Source of the DNA: Fulvivirga ligni
GTDB taxonomy: Bacteria; Bacteroidota; Bacteroidia; Cytophagales; Cyclobacteriaceae
Direction: 5' to 3'
DNA length: 64,000 bases
NCBI RefSeq assembly: GCF_021389935.1
Contig: NZ_CP089979.1
Location: 3,515,001 to 3,579,000, forward strand
Notes under the pieces: generated by a model
Databases searched by the model: none
Told to the model about the DNA's origin: nothing
Seen by the model: the letters and a program-made list of their open reading frames with translations, nothing else
Part shown: positions 24,701 to 33,213 of the stretch, piece after piece
How the letters are laid out: each line of letters begins with the position of its first letter
How positions within the stretch are numbered: the stretch's first letter is position 1
Program-made: the position numbers and the translations under genes

Positions 24701-27700
24701 AACGGCTACCACCAAGCCTTCATGGTTAACTTTAACCGACAACGGAAATGGTTCTGCGGTATTAAAAGGCACACCGGATAATGCTGATTTTGGAACGCAT
24801 AATGTGAATATCAGAGTAAGAGATGCTGCAGGTTCAGTAGTTAACCAGCCATTCACGATTACTGTAGATAATGCCAATGATCCACCCGCATTTACCAGCA
24901 CACCAGTGACTAGTGCTATTGAAGATATTCAATACACCTATAATATTACGGTTAATGACCCTGATGCCGGTGATGAGATTACAATTACAGCACTATCTCT
25001 ACCAGGATGGCTCACTTTAACTGATAATGGTAATGGAACCGCAGTTTTAACCGGTAAGCCGTTGAACAGTAATGTTGGTAATAATACCGTGGTGCTAAAT
25101 GCTAAAGATGCTATTGGTGCTAATGTAAATCAGAACTTTACTATTTCAGTAGCTAACACTAATGATGCTCCTGTATTCACCAGCGCACCTATCACTAGTG
25201 CTATTCAGAACATAAGTTATACTTACAATATCACCACCTCAGATCCTGATATCGGTGATTCAAGAGTGCTTACTGCCATCATTAAACCTGATTGGTTGAG
25301 TTTTACCGATAATGGAAATGGAACAGCAGTACTCTCAGGAACTCCAACTAACCTGAATTTAGGAGCCAATGTGGTGCAAATAGAAGTAAGAGACCAGTCT
25401 GGAGCAAAAACCTATCAGAATTTTGAAATCAATGTAGATAATTCTAATGATCCACCTGCATTTACAAGCACCCCTGTTTTAACAGCTGTTGAGGATGTAG
25501 TTTATACTTACAATATTATTACCAATGACCCTGATGCTGGTGATATATTGGAGATACGAGGCTTAACAATACCAGCCTGGTTAACATTAACAGATAATGG
25601 AAATGGTACTGCTACTTTAACAGGGACACCAACAAATAGTAATGTGGGTACCGGCAACGTAGTACTTAATATAGAAGATGCACAGGGTTTAAGTGTAAAT
25701 CAGAACTTTACCATTACAGTATCTAATACCAATGATCCTCCAGTGTTTACTAGTACACCTATCACGGGGGCTATCCAAGGAGCTACTTACACCTATAATA
25801 TCAATACGTCCGATCCAGACTTGGGTGATTCCAGAGATATTACAGCTAATACTTTGCCTTCATGGCTTACCTTAACTGATAACGGCAATGGAACCGCGAC
25901 GCTTACAGGTGTGCCTACCAATTTAAATATTGGTGCGAATCCAGTTCAGTTGGTTGTGACCGATCAGGCAGGAGCCGCTATTCAGCAGAATTTTGTGATT
26001 AATGTCGATAATGCCAATGATGCTCCGTCTTTCAGTAGTATGGCTGTTACCTCAGCTATAGAAGATGATGTCTATACTTATAATATCACTACTTCGGATC
26101 CTGATAATGGAGATACCAGAAGTATCACCTCTCTAAGTAAACCCTCATGGCTTACGCTTACAGATAATGGTGATGGTACAGCGATTTTAACAGGAACACC
26201 TTTAAACACTCATGTAGGTAGTCATACTGTGGTTCTTAATGTTCGTGATGCTTTAGGTGCTAACGTAAATCAGAGTTTTACCATCGTGGTTTCTAATGTG
26301 AATGATGCGCCTTACTTCAGCAGTCCAGCGGTGACTTTTGCTATTCAAAATCAAGAATACGTTTATAATATTACCACTGCCGACCCAGATCAAGGTGATT
26401 CAAGAACAATAACAGTAGTAAGCAAGCCTTTCTGGTTGTCTTTTACTGATAATGGTAATGGAACTGCCGTACTATCAGGAACGCCTGGAAGTGGCGATTT
26501 AGGTGCTTATCAGGTTACTCTAAATGTAGAAGATGCTGCTGGTGCAGCCGTAGATCAGATCTTTACCATAAATGTTGATAATAGCAACGATGCTCCTCAG
26601 TTTAGTAGCACACCTACTTTATCAGTAGATGAAGATTCTCAATATACTTACGAAATAGCCACCACTGACCCGGATGAAGGGGATACTCGTTCGATTGTTT
26701 CTCTATCAAAGCCTTCATGGTTATCACTCACAGACAACGGTGATGGTACTGCTGTGTTATCTGGCGTGCCTAATAACTCACAAGTAGGTAGCTATAGCAT
26801 CGTGTTGCAAGTGGAAGATGTGCAGGGAGCTACGGCGAACCAGAATTTTGATATAGAGGTGAAAAATATCAATGATGCACCTATCTTCAGTAGTACACCA
26901 ATAACCGGTGCTATTCAGGATGCTAATTATGTTTATAATATTTTGACCTCTGATGTGGATGCCGGAGATAGTAGGTCGATAACTGGTACAACATTACCCT
27001 CATGGTTAACATTAACCGACAATGGTGATGGTACTGCCACTTTAACAGGTACTCCTTCCAATTCTAATTTCGGAGCCAATGAGGTAGTTCTTACTGTAAC
27101 CGATGGCGCTGGAGCTGCTACCAATCAAAACTTTGTAATTAACGTGGATAACTCTAATGATCAGCCATCTTTCAGTAGCACTCCGGTAACAACGGTAGAT
27201 GAGGATGTTGTCTATATTTATAATATTAAAACCACCGATCCTGATGCTGGTGATACCAGGACAATAACTTCTCTATCCGCTTTACCTGCATGGTTAGAAC
27301 TGATTGATAATGGTGATGGCAATGCGCAGCTAACCGGCACACCGAATAATGATCAGGTAGGATCTTATAGTATAGTTCTGAAAGTTCAGGATGCATTGGG
27401 TAGCTCAGATACTCAGTCATTTAATATCGTAGTAAGTAATGTGAACGATGTGCCACTATTTACTTCGGAGCCTATCATTACTGCAAGACAAAGTGTAGCC
27501 TATACATATAATATTGTGACAGCAGATGTTGATGCTGGTGATTCACGAACTATTGATATTGTATCACCACCATCATGGTTATCGCTTACAGATAACGGTA
27601 ATGGTACTGCAACCTTGAGCGGAACCCACCCAGTAGATACTGAGGATAATAATATAGTTTACAATATTCAGCTGGTAGTTACGGATAATCAAGGAGATCA

Positions 27701-29357
27701 AAGTGAACAGAATTTCGATCTTACAGTGAAATTTGAGAACCAACCACCAACTCTTGATATCATTCCAACACCGGAAGCCATTTTGGAAGATACAGAGCAG
27801 TTAGTGATTAACCTTAGCGGAATTACGGCAGGTGATGGTGAAAATCAAAACTTAAGTGTTGAAGTGACCTCAGATAATGAGGCTCTGGTTAATGATTTTA
27901 CGATTAATTATACCAGCCCTGCTACAGAAGGACAGATCATATTAAGTCCTGAAGCTGACGCATTTGGTTTAGCCAATATTATTGTCACTGTAAGGGATGA
28001 TGGAGCAGAGGTGAAGAATTATGTCATAAGACAATTTGAACTTACAGTGACTCCTGTTTCAGATGCTCCGGAGTTTACGAGCACACCAGAAACTACGGTC
28101 ATAGCAGGAGAAGTTTATACTTACAATATCACTGTGGCCGATCCTGATCCTAATGATGTTTTAACTATAGCATCGGTTACACTTCCTTCATGGCTAACAT
28201 TTGAGATCACAGGTGAGAATCAGGCCGCTATCACTGGTACAGTGCCAGCCTCGGGAATTGATGGTGACAATGAAGTAGAATTACAAGTAACTGACGCTAC
28301 GAATGAAACTGCCACTCAGAGCTTTTTATTAAACTTCAATAATGCGCCTATTCTGAGCCCAATTACTACTTCTATAGAGGAAGATGTAACACTTTCATTA
28401 CCACGTTCATTATTTGAAAATCAATTTACTGATGCGGATGATGATGAATTAGCGTCAGTAATTATCAAATCATTACCAGGTCATGGTAGACTTACTTTTA
28501 ATGATGCTAATGTTAATGCCGGTGATGAAATTTACCTTACTGGAACAAGCGAGGGGTTAAAGTACGCTCCGGAAACTAATTTCAATGGCAATGATAGTTT
28601 TCAGTGGAACGCTTCTGATGGACTAACTAATGCTTTATCTAATGGTGTGGCAAGCATTGCAGTACTCCCTATCAATGATAAACCGACCGTTGAATTTGGC
28701 AAACCTCAACTTTCATTTAGCCAGGGGGATCCTCTACCATTAAGTGATACTACACAGGTGTCAATCTTCGATATTGATAATAATCAGATGGCATCAGCGA
28801 AAATTCAAATTACCACCAATTATGTTCAAGGTGAAGATTTTCTCAAGCTTGACTTAGTTCAGTTTCCTAACCTTGAAACAAGTTTTGATGCTGCCAGTGG
28901 TACGTTATCAATTACAGGAATAGATAACAATAACGTATATGAAAAGGCCATTGCTAAGGTAGAATATAGTAATAGCATATTAGGTGAGGTAGAATTTAAT
29001 GAGAAGGCTATTGATGTAACGGTGAATGATGGTGAACTGAATAGTGATGTGACCACCTTGAGTATTATCATTTCAGAGGTTTTTCCAGACCTGGTAATAT
29101 TCAGTGCTTTTACACCTAATGGTGATGGTAATAATGATCAGTGGGACTTTGATAATCTACAGTATTATACAGATATCAATATCTCTGTCTACAATCAGGA
29201 AGCCCAGGTGGTATATGAATGTAACTCACAGGATTGCGCCTGGGATGGTACTTATGAAGGTAAGGAATTACCCGCAGGTCCTTATTTATATACCATAGAT
29301 CTTAACAATGGTAAGAGACAGTATAAAGGAGTAGTTAATATTTTAAAAGGTGAGTAG
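21789..29357 (+). CDS. Giant MBG/Ig-repeat surface adhesin with CHU_C (T9SS type B) C-terminus
   Basis: A 2522-residue protein. The only suitable start is TTG at 21789, giving a signal peptide (FKYILRTILLGAIFCTLVF, cleavage near NAQAQ). Domain order by position: Ig-like 27-120; six ~72-residue MBG repeats 121-552 (core KTYTGSPQGATV, VDVTYDGSST, PTDAGTYAVEA, NYEGSASGTL); cadherin-like 553-648; fourteen ~95-residue putative-Ig repeats 648-1985 (core YTYNITTSDPDAGD, WLTLTDNGNGTAVLTGTP, ending NDAP); cadherin-like to 2092; a fifteenth Ig repeat; two more cadherin-like domains; and the gliding-motility-associated CHU_C domain 2430-2522 (FSAFTPNGDGNNDQWDFDNL). CHU_C/type B proteins leave the cell by the type IX system and usually need a PorP/SprF partner, which lies three genes on. 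The repeat stalk suggests a long adhesin; its ligand is unknown. Confidence 0.9.
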   Translation: MVGFKYILRTILLGAIFCTLVFNAQAQVIQFTSTPVTTGTYNSAYSYNITTSGPVGETREVILASGTLPLGISLVDNGDGTALLSGSPGNSGTFNFTLRVQLVSDNSQQDDQVVALEVSKASATVTLSDLSKTYTGSPQGATVVTAPGGLSVDVTYDGSSTVPTDAGTYAVEATVNDPNYVESASGTLEIAKATGTVTLSSLTKTYNGSPQGATVVTSPGSLSVDVTYNGSSTIPTDAGMYAVEATINDLNYEGSASGTLEISKATATVTLSDLTKTYTGSPQGATVTTSPASLTVDVTYDASSTEPTDAGSYAVVATINDANYEGNTSGTLVISKASATIALSNLSKTYNGAPQGVTATTTPAGLSVAFTYNGATTEPTNAGSYTVIANIVDDNYFGNTSGTFVINKATATISLSDLTKTYTGAGQGATITTSPSGLTVNTTYNGSSTLPVNAGTYAVVSNINETNYEGSATNTLVINKATAGINISNLSQNYNGTAKSVTVTTTPSGLTTSVTYDGGSTLPVNQGSYAVEVTVNATNYEGTETATLVINGAPTSTAISNVNVAEDAANSTVNLNNSFDDLEDDDSELTYSIIGNSNPGLFSSVNISAGILTLDYAENKNGTSNITVRATDTGGLFKNESFQVNVSAVQDDPIFTSTPVTAAAQGQLYTYAITTSDPDAGDIISFQSVAIPDWLSFTDNGGGQGVLTGTPSNSDVGTDVVAIQITDNHGNTETQIFSISISNSNDTPEFTSIPIVEATEGVTYTYNVTTSDEDAGDTRTITATQKPIWLTLTDNGNGTATLTGVPSNDDTGDNDVTLRVTDNLGASTSQSFTIAVNNANSAPKFDSSPVLIVNEDATYTYNIQTSDSDAGDVLTITALAKPSWLTLTDNGNGTAVLTGTPTNDNVGQNSVVLNVADAEGAAVNQNFTITVRNTNDPPAFSSTPVTVAIQGSEYVYNITTTDQDVGDTRTITATTKPSWLTLTDNGNGSAVLKGTPDNADFGTHNVNIRVRDAAGSVVNQPFTITVDNANDPPAFTSTPVTSAIEDIQYTYNITVNDPDAGDEITITALSLPGWLTLTDNGNGTAVLTGKPLNSNVGNNTVVLNAKDAIGANVNQNFTISVANTNDAPVFTSAPITSAIQNISYTYNITTSDPDIGDSRVLTAIIKPDWLSFTDNGNGTAVLSGTPTNLNLGANVVQIEVRDQSGAKTYQNFEINVDNSNDPPAFTSTPVLTAVEDVVYTYNIITNDPDAGDILEIRGLTIPAWLTLTDNGNGTATLTGTPTNSNVGTGNVVLNIEDAQGLSVNQNFTITVSNTNDPPVFTSTPITGAIQGATYTYNINTSDPDLGDSRDITANTLPSWLTLTDNGNGTATLTGVPTNLNIGANPVQLVVTDQAGAAIQQNFVINVDNANDAPSFSSMAVTSAIEDDVYTYNITTSDPDNGDTRSITSLSKPSWLTLTDNGDGTAILTGTPLNTHVGSHTVVLNVRDALGANVNQSFTIVVSNVNDAPYFSSPAVTFAIQNQEYVYNITTADPDQGDSRTITVVSKPFWLSFTDNGNGTAVLSGTPGSGDLGAYQVTLNVEDAAGAAVDQIFTINVDNSNDAPQFSSTPTLSVDEDSQYTYEIATTDPDEGDTRSIVSLSKPSWLSLTDNGDGTAVLSGVPNNSQVGSYSIVLQVEDVQGATANQNFDIEVKNINDAPIFSSTPITGAIQDANYVYNILTSDVDAGDSRSITGTTLPSWLTLTDNGDGTATLTGTPSNSNFGANEVVLTVTDGAGAATNQNFVINVDNSNDQPSFSSTPVTTVDEDVVYIYNIKTTDPDAGDTRTITSLSALPAWLELIDNGDGNAQLTGTPNNDQVGSYSIVLKVQDALGSSDTQSFNIVVSNVNDVPLFTSEPIITARQSVAYTYNIVTADVDAGDSRTIDIVSPPSWLSLTDNGNGTATLSGTHPVDTEDNNIVYNIQLVVTDNQGDQSEQNFDLTVKFENQPPTLDIIPTPEAILEDTEQLVINLSGITAGDGENQNLSVEVTSDNEALVNDFTINYTSPATEGQIILSPEADAFGLANIIVTVRDDGAEVKNYVIRQFELTVTPVSDAPEFTSTPETTVIAGEVYTYNITVADPDPNDVLTIASVTLPSWLTFEITGENQAAITGTVPASGIDGDNEVELQVTDATNETATQSFLLNFNNAPILSPITTSIEEDVTLSLPRSLFENQFTDADDDELASVIIKSLPGHGRLTFNDANVNAGDEIYLTGTSEGLKYAPETNFNGNDSFQWNASDGLTNALSNGVASIAVLPINDKPTVEFGKPQLSFSQGDPLPLSDTTQVSIFDIDNNQMASAKIQITTNYVQGEDFLKLDLVQFPNLETSFDAASGTLSITGIDNNNVYEKAIAKVEYSNSILGEVEFNEKAIDVTVNDGELNSDVTTLSIIISEVFPDLVIFSAFTPNGDGNNDQWDFDNLQYYTDINISVYNQEAQVVYECNSQDCAWDGTYEGKELPAGPYLYTIDLNNGKRQYKGVVNILKGE

Positions 29358-29429
29358 GCCGAAGAGGTGGAATAACTTTTATATGAGATGGATGTTATAC
29401 ATGCATTGCCCTCTTTACCTAAACTTGAG

Positions 29430-32189
29430 ATGAAACACATATATCTATTTTCTATTAAAGCAGGTTTGCTATCTGTTGTACTTAGTCTGTGTGCATTTAG
29501 CATGACACAAGGTGCCAGCTTTACCAGCACTCCAGTAACGGAAGCTGCTATAGGAGAGGAGTATACATATAATATTACTACCGAGGGATTATTTTGGCTA
29601 TTTGCAGATATTGATCTTTCAGGAGATTTGCCGAATGGCCTTTCTTTTACAGATAATGGTGCAGGAAGCGCTGTAATTTCTGGCGTGCCTACTGAGACTG
29701 GAGAGTTTGAAATAACATTGCATGGTAGTGATATAAATGATGATATAGAACAAACTTTTACCATTACAGTAAGTAAGGGTAATGCCAGTATTATATTCTC
29801 AGATCTTAACACTACATTCAATGGCAGCCCTCAATCAGTAGATGTATCCACAAATCCTTCAGGTCTTAATGTTACACTTACATATAACGGCCAGGCTCAA
29901 GCTCCAACTAATGCTGGAGTCTACACTGTGGAAGCCACTGTAGTGGATGATAATTATCAAGGCACAGCTTCTGATAATTTTACTATAGAAAAGGCCAATG
30001 CCTCCATAGCCATAGGAAATAAAAATCAAACATATAATGGCCTGCCAAGAGAAGTAAATGTAACACCTACTCCAGCTGATTTGTCTTATAGCGTTACTTA
30101 TGATGGTAATACTAGTGCTCCGATAAATGTGGGTGTATATTCAGTGCATGTAACCATTAATGATAATAATTACCAGGGAGATAAAACTGCTAATCTCACG
30201 ATTAATAAGGGAGAGGCCGATATTACCTTGACGAATCTTATTCAATACTATGATGGCACGTCCAAGCAAGCTGGTTACACTACAGATCCATCTGGCTTGT
30301 CAGCCAATCTAACCTACAACGGATCTACACAATTACCCGTGGAGGTCGGTACCTATAATGTTATGGCTGAAATAGCCGATGCTAATTATGAAGGTTCCGC
30401 TTCAGGAGTACTCCAAATCAATAAGACACAGGCTCAAATTACTTTAATCGGCCTTGAAAAAGTTTATAACGGAGAGGCACAGGCAGTGACTTATACCACT
30501 GATCCAGAAGGGTTGGACGTGAATATTACTTATAATGGTACAGGCAATGTACCTACAAATGCAGGTGTTTATACCGTTTATGCTTCTATTGTGAGTGATG
30601 ACTATTCCGGATCTGTTACAGACGAGCTTGTGATAGAAAAAGCTAATGCTTCCGTAACCGTAACAAAGCTCAATCAGGTTTTTGACGGAAATCCGAAGCC
30701 GGTAAGTGTAGTGACTGCTCCTACAGGATTAAGCTACAAAGCTACCTATAATGGTTCTACCACAGTTCCTTTTAATGCCGGCGAATATGACGTGAAGGTA
30801 ACAGTACAAAACGCCAATTATAAAGGTAGCTTCGAGGGCACATTGAAAGTTGAGAAAGCTCCGGCTACGGTTACTATTAATAACCTTGAATATACCTATA
30901 ACGGTAATCCGCGTGGTGTTAACGTCACTGTTTCACCGACTGGTTTGCCATTTACTGTTACCTATTCAGGAGAACAAGCAAAGCCCGTAGATGCTGGAGA
31001 ATATGAGGTGAAGGTAACTGTGAACGGTAGTAATTATAAAGGAGAGAAGACTGCTACCATGGTCATCAAAAAGGCTCAAGCCCAAATTACACTTGCTGAT
31101 CAGGAATATACTTATACAGGTGAGGAAAGGGAGGCTGTATTCAGCACATCTCCTGGTAACCTTGCTGTGGATCTAACTTACAACGGAAATACAGAGACAC
31201 CCGTTAATGCCGGAGTTTATGATGTGCAAGCAACAATAGCAGAAACAAATTATGTAGGAAGTACTTCTGGAAAACTCACTATAAATAAGGCTGAGGCAGA
31301 TATTAGTTTTTCTGATCTTACAGTGACTTATAATGGAGAGCCAAGAGAAGTAGGGATCACCACAAGTCCTGAAGGTCTGAATGTATTGGTAACATACAAT
31401 GGCGGCGAAAATCTGCCCAGAGAAGTAGGTAGTTATAATGTACTTGCTACTATTGATGAGCCTAATTATGTGGGGTCTAATACTACTACATTCGTAATCA
31501 AAGAGCCTGAAGGTACTAACTCCAAACCCGTTCTTACCAATATTGAGACAGACCCAATTTATTATAGACAAGGAGATGGAAAGGTAATCATTACTAATAA
31601 TCTGATTATTAATGATTTCGATAATGTTTATATGAAATCAGCTAAGCTCACTATTGAAGGAAATTATGAGGCAGGAGTTGATAAGCTGGTTTATAATGGA
31701 GAGAATCAGGAGCTAGATATTAGTTTTAATGCTCAAACAGGGACCATGTCCATTATAGGAGAGGACACCAGGTCTAATTATGAGAACATTTTAAGAAGTA
31801 TTAAATACGAGAATACCTTCTTTGGAGAAACAAATTATTTAACAAAACGTATCAATATCACTGTTAATGATGGCTTTAATGACAGTAACGAAGTGACCCG
31901 AGATGTAGAGATCACTGCATTGAAGGATCTGGGTATTGTAAGTGCATTCACTCCAAACGGAGATGCAGTAAATAATACCTGGTATGTTGAGCATCTGGAT
32001 CAATACAGTTCAGTTCAGATAAAAATTTATGAGAAAAATGGTAATGAAGTTTATAATTGCGGCGGCAAAGAATGCCAATGGGATGGTACTTACAAGGGGC
32101 ACGAGCTACCGGTAGGCACATACTTCTACACTATTGATCTAGACAAAGGAAAAAGAAGATTTCAGGGTACCGTTACAATTTTAAGATGA
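29430..32189 (+). CDS. MBG-repeat surface adhesin, paralogue, CHU_C C-terminus
   Basis: A 919-residue protein from the ATG at 29430 (MKHIYLFSIKAGLL); an upstream ATG at 29388 would add 14 residues that spoil the signal peptide. After the signal peptide comes one Ig-like domain (about 29-116), eight MBG repeats of ~72 residues (117-692), a stalk domain (693-830) homologous to the last one of the giant neighbour (shared phrases such as DFDN/DIDN, AKLTI/AKIQI and INITVNDG/IDVTVNDG), and a CHU_C domain (831-919, SAFTPNGDAVNNTWYVEHL). Its MBG units are more diverged from one another than those of the neighbour. It starts 72 bases after the giant gene and overlaps porP/sprF by ATGA, indicating one operon. 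Confidence 0.88.
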   Translation: MKHIYLFSIKAGLLSVVLSLCAFSMTQGASFTSTPVTEAAIGEEYTYNITTEGLFWLFADIDLSGDLPNGLSFTDNGAGSAVISGVPTETGEFEITLHGSDINDDIEQTFTITVSKGNASIIFSDLNTTFNGSPQSVDVSTNPSGLNVTLTYNGQAQAPTNAGVYTVEATVVDDNYQGTASDNFTIEKANASIAIGNKNQTYNGLPREVNVTPTPADLSYSVTYDGNTSAPINVGVYSVHVTINDNNYQGDKTANLTINKGEADITLTNLIQYYDGTSKQAGYTTDPSGLSANLTYNGSTQLPVEVGTYNVMAEIADANYEGSASGVLQINKTQAQITLIGLEKVYNGEAQAVTYTTDPEGLDVNITYNGTGNVPTNAGVYTVYASIVSDDYSGSVTDELVIEKANASVTVTKLNQVFDGNPKPVSVVTAPTGLSYKATYNGSTTVPFNAGEYDVKVTVQNANYKGSFEGTLKVEKAPATVTINNLEYTYNGNPRGVNVTVSPTGLPFTVTYSGEQAKPVDAGEYEVKVTVNGSNYKGEKTATMVIKKAQAQITLADQEYTYTGEEREAVFSTSPGNLAVDLTYNGNTETPVNAGVYDVQATIAETNYVGSTSGKLTINKAEADISFSDLTVTYNGEPREVGITTSPEGLNVLVTYNGGENLPREVGSYNVLATIDEPNYVGSNTTTFVIKEPEGTNSKPVLTNIETDPIYYRQGDGKVIITNNLIINDFDNVYMKSAKLTIEGNYEAGVDKLVYNGENQELDISFNAQTGTMSIIGEDTRSNYENILRSIKYENTFFGETNYLTKRINITVNDGFNDSNEVTRDVEITALKDLGIVSAFTPNGDAVNNTWYVEHLDQYSSVQIKIYEKNGNEVYNCGGKECQWDGTYKGHELPVGTYFYTIDLDKGKRRFQGTVTILR

Positions 32190-33190
32190 GTAAAATAAAG
32201 TTATTTGTTATAGTACTTTTAGCCTGTTTGGGCACAGGGAAGTTATTCGCGCAGCAGAGTAACATCTTTTCGCAGTATTACTATAACCTGCCAGCACAAA
32301 ATCCGGCCTTTACTGGTATGGACCCATTTCTCAATGTGAAATTCGGGTTCAGACAGTCATGGAATGATTTTGCCAATACCAATAATTCTATCTTCTTTTC
32401 AGCTGATGCTGCACTAGGACAGAACTCATCAGAGGTACTGAAACATAATGTTTTACGCACCAGCCAGCAACAAAAAGGAGCCAAGAAAAATTCAAGGAGA
32501 CATCATGGATTGGGTGGAATGGTTTTATCTCAAAAAATTGGCCCCTATGAATTAACTCAGCTTAATCTTAATTATGCATATCACCTGCCTTTATCAAGTA
32601 GCTGGAATTTGGCTATGGGTACGAGAGTGGCTTACGGAGCCTTCAAACTAGATTATTCAGATCTTACAGTGAGAGATGAAGCCAGCGATGCAGTTTATCA
32701 AAGTCTGGTAAATGCAGGGGCAGGGCAGCAGCAAAATATATTGGTAGACTTTGGCGTTACTTTGTACACAGACAAGTTTTATATGGGTATATCTTCTGTA
32801 AATCTTACTAGTGCCGAGTTGAATAGTGATGCCTTAGAAGAGGCAGCGCCAGAAAGTAGTTACAAGGCTAACCTGGGCTGGAATTTAACCCTTAACCGTA
32901 ATTTTGATCTTTTACCCTCTGCAGATATTACTTACAACGATCTTTATGGTATGAACTGGCAGGCCACGGCTCGCCTGAGATACAGAGACTTAATCTATTT
33001 AGGATTGTCTTATGAGCAAGATATAAGAACATCATTGTTATTTGGCTTGTCTTTTGAAAATACCTATTATATTCACTATTCTTATGACTACTTTACCAAT
33101 GATCTAAGTGATTTCAATAAAGGAAATCATGAGTTCGCCGTTGGAATTTTACTGTTCAATAAGTACGCTGCTACTCCTAAGTTTTGGTGA
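32186..33190 (+). CDS. PorP/SprF family type IX secretion outer-membrane protein
   Basis: A 334-residue protein with signal peptide (LFVIVLLACLGTGKLFAQ) and the family hallmark after cleavage: QSNIFSQYYYNLPAQNPAFT, GMDPFLNVKFGFRQSW. The rest alternates strands of a 14-strand-type barrel (GLGGMVLSQKIGPY, LNLNYAYHLPL, NLAMGTRVAYGAF), ending near FAVGILLFNKY. In Flavobacterium johnsoniae, SprF is needed for export or anchoring of the adhesin SprB, which has a type B C-terminus, and PorP is a core type IX part in Porphyromonas. This copy is translationally coupled (ATGA) to the adhesin gene before it, so it is predicted to serve the two CHU_C proteins upstream. Confidence 0.9.
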   Translation: MSKIKLFVIVLLACLGTGKLFAQQSNIFSQYYYNLPAQNPAFTGMDPFLNVKFGFRQSWNDFANTNNSIFFSADAALGQNSSEVLKHNVLRTSQQQKGAKKNSRRHHGLGGMVLSQKIGPYELTQLNLNYAYHLPLSSSWNLAMGTRVAYGAFKLDYSDLTVRDEASDAVYQSLVNAGAGQQQNILVDFGVTLYTDKFYMGISSVNLTSAELNSDALEEAAPESSYKANLGWNLTLNRNFDLLPSADITYNDLYGMNWQATARLRYRDLIYLGLSYEQDIRTSLLFGLSFENTYYIHYSYDYFTNDLSDFNKGNHEFAVGILLFNKYAATPKFW

Positions 33191-33213
33191 TTTTTAAATT
33201 TTATTTGAATTAG

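Noticed and set aside
24083-27420. Several antisense frames inside the giant adhesin (24083-24271, 24674-24901, 26933-27124, 27226-27420)
   Set aside because: They arise from the repeated codon pattern of the Ig repeats, resemble each other for that reason, and have no start signals or family features.
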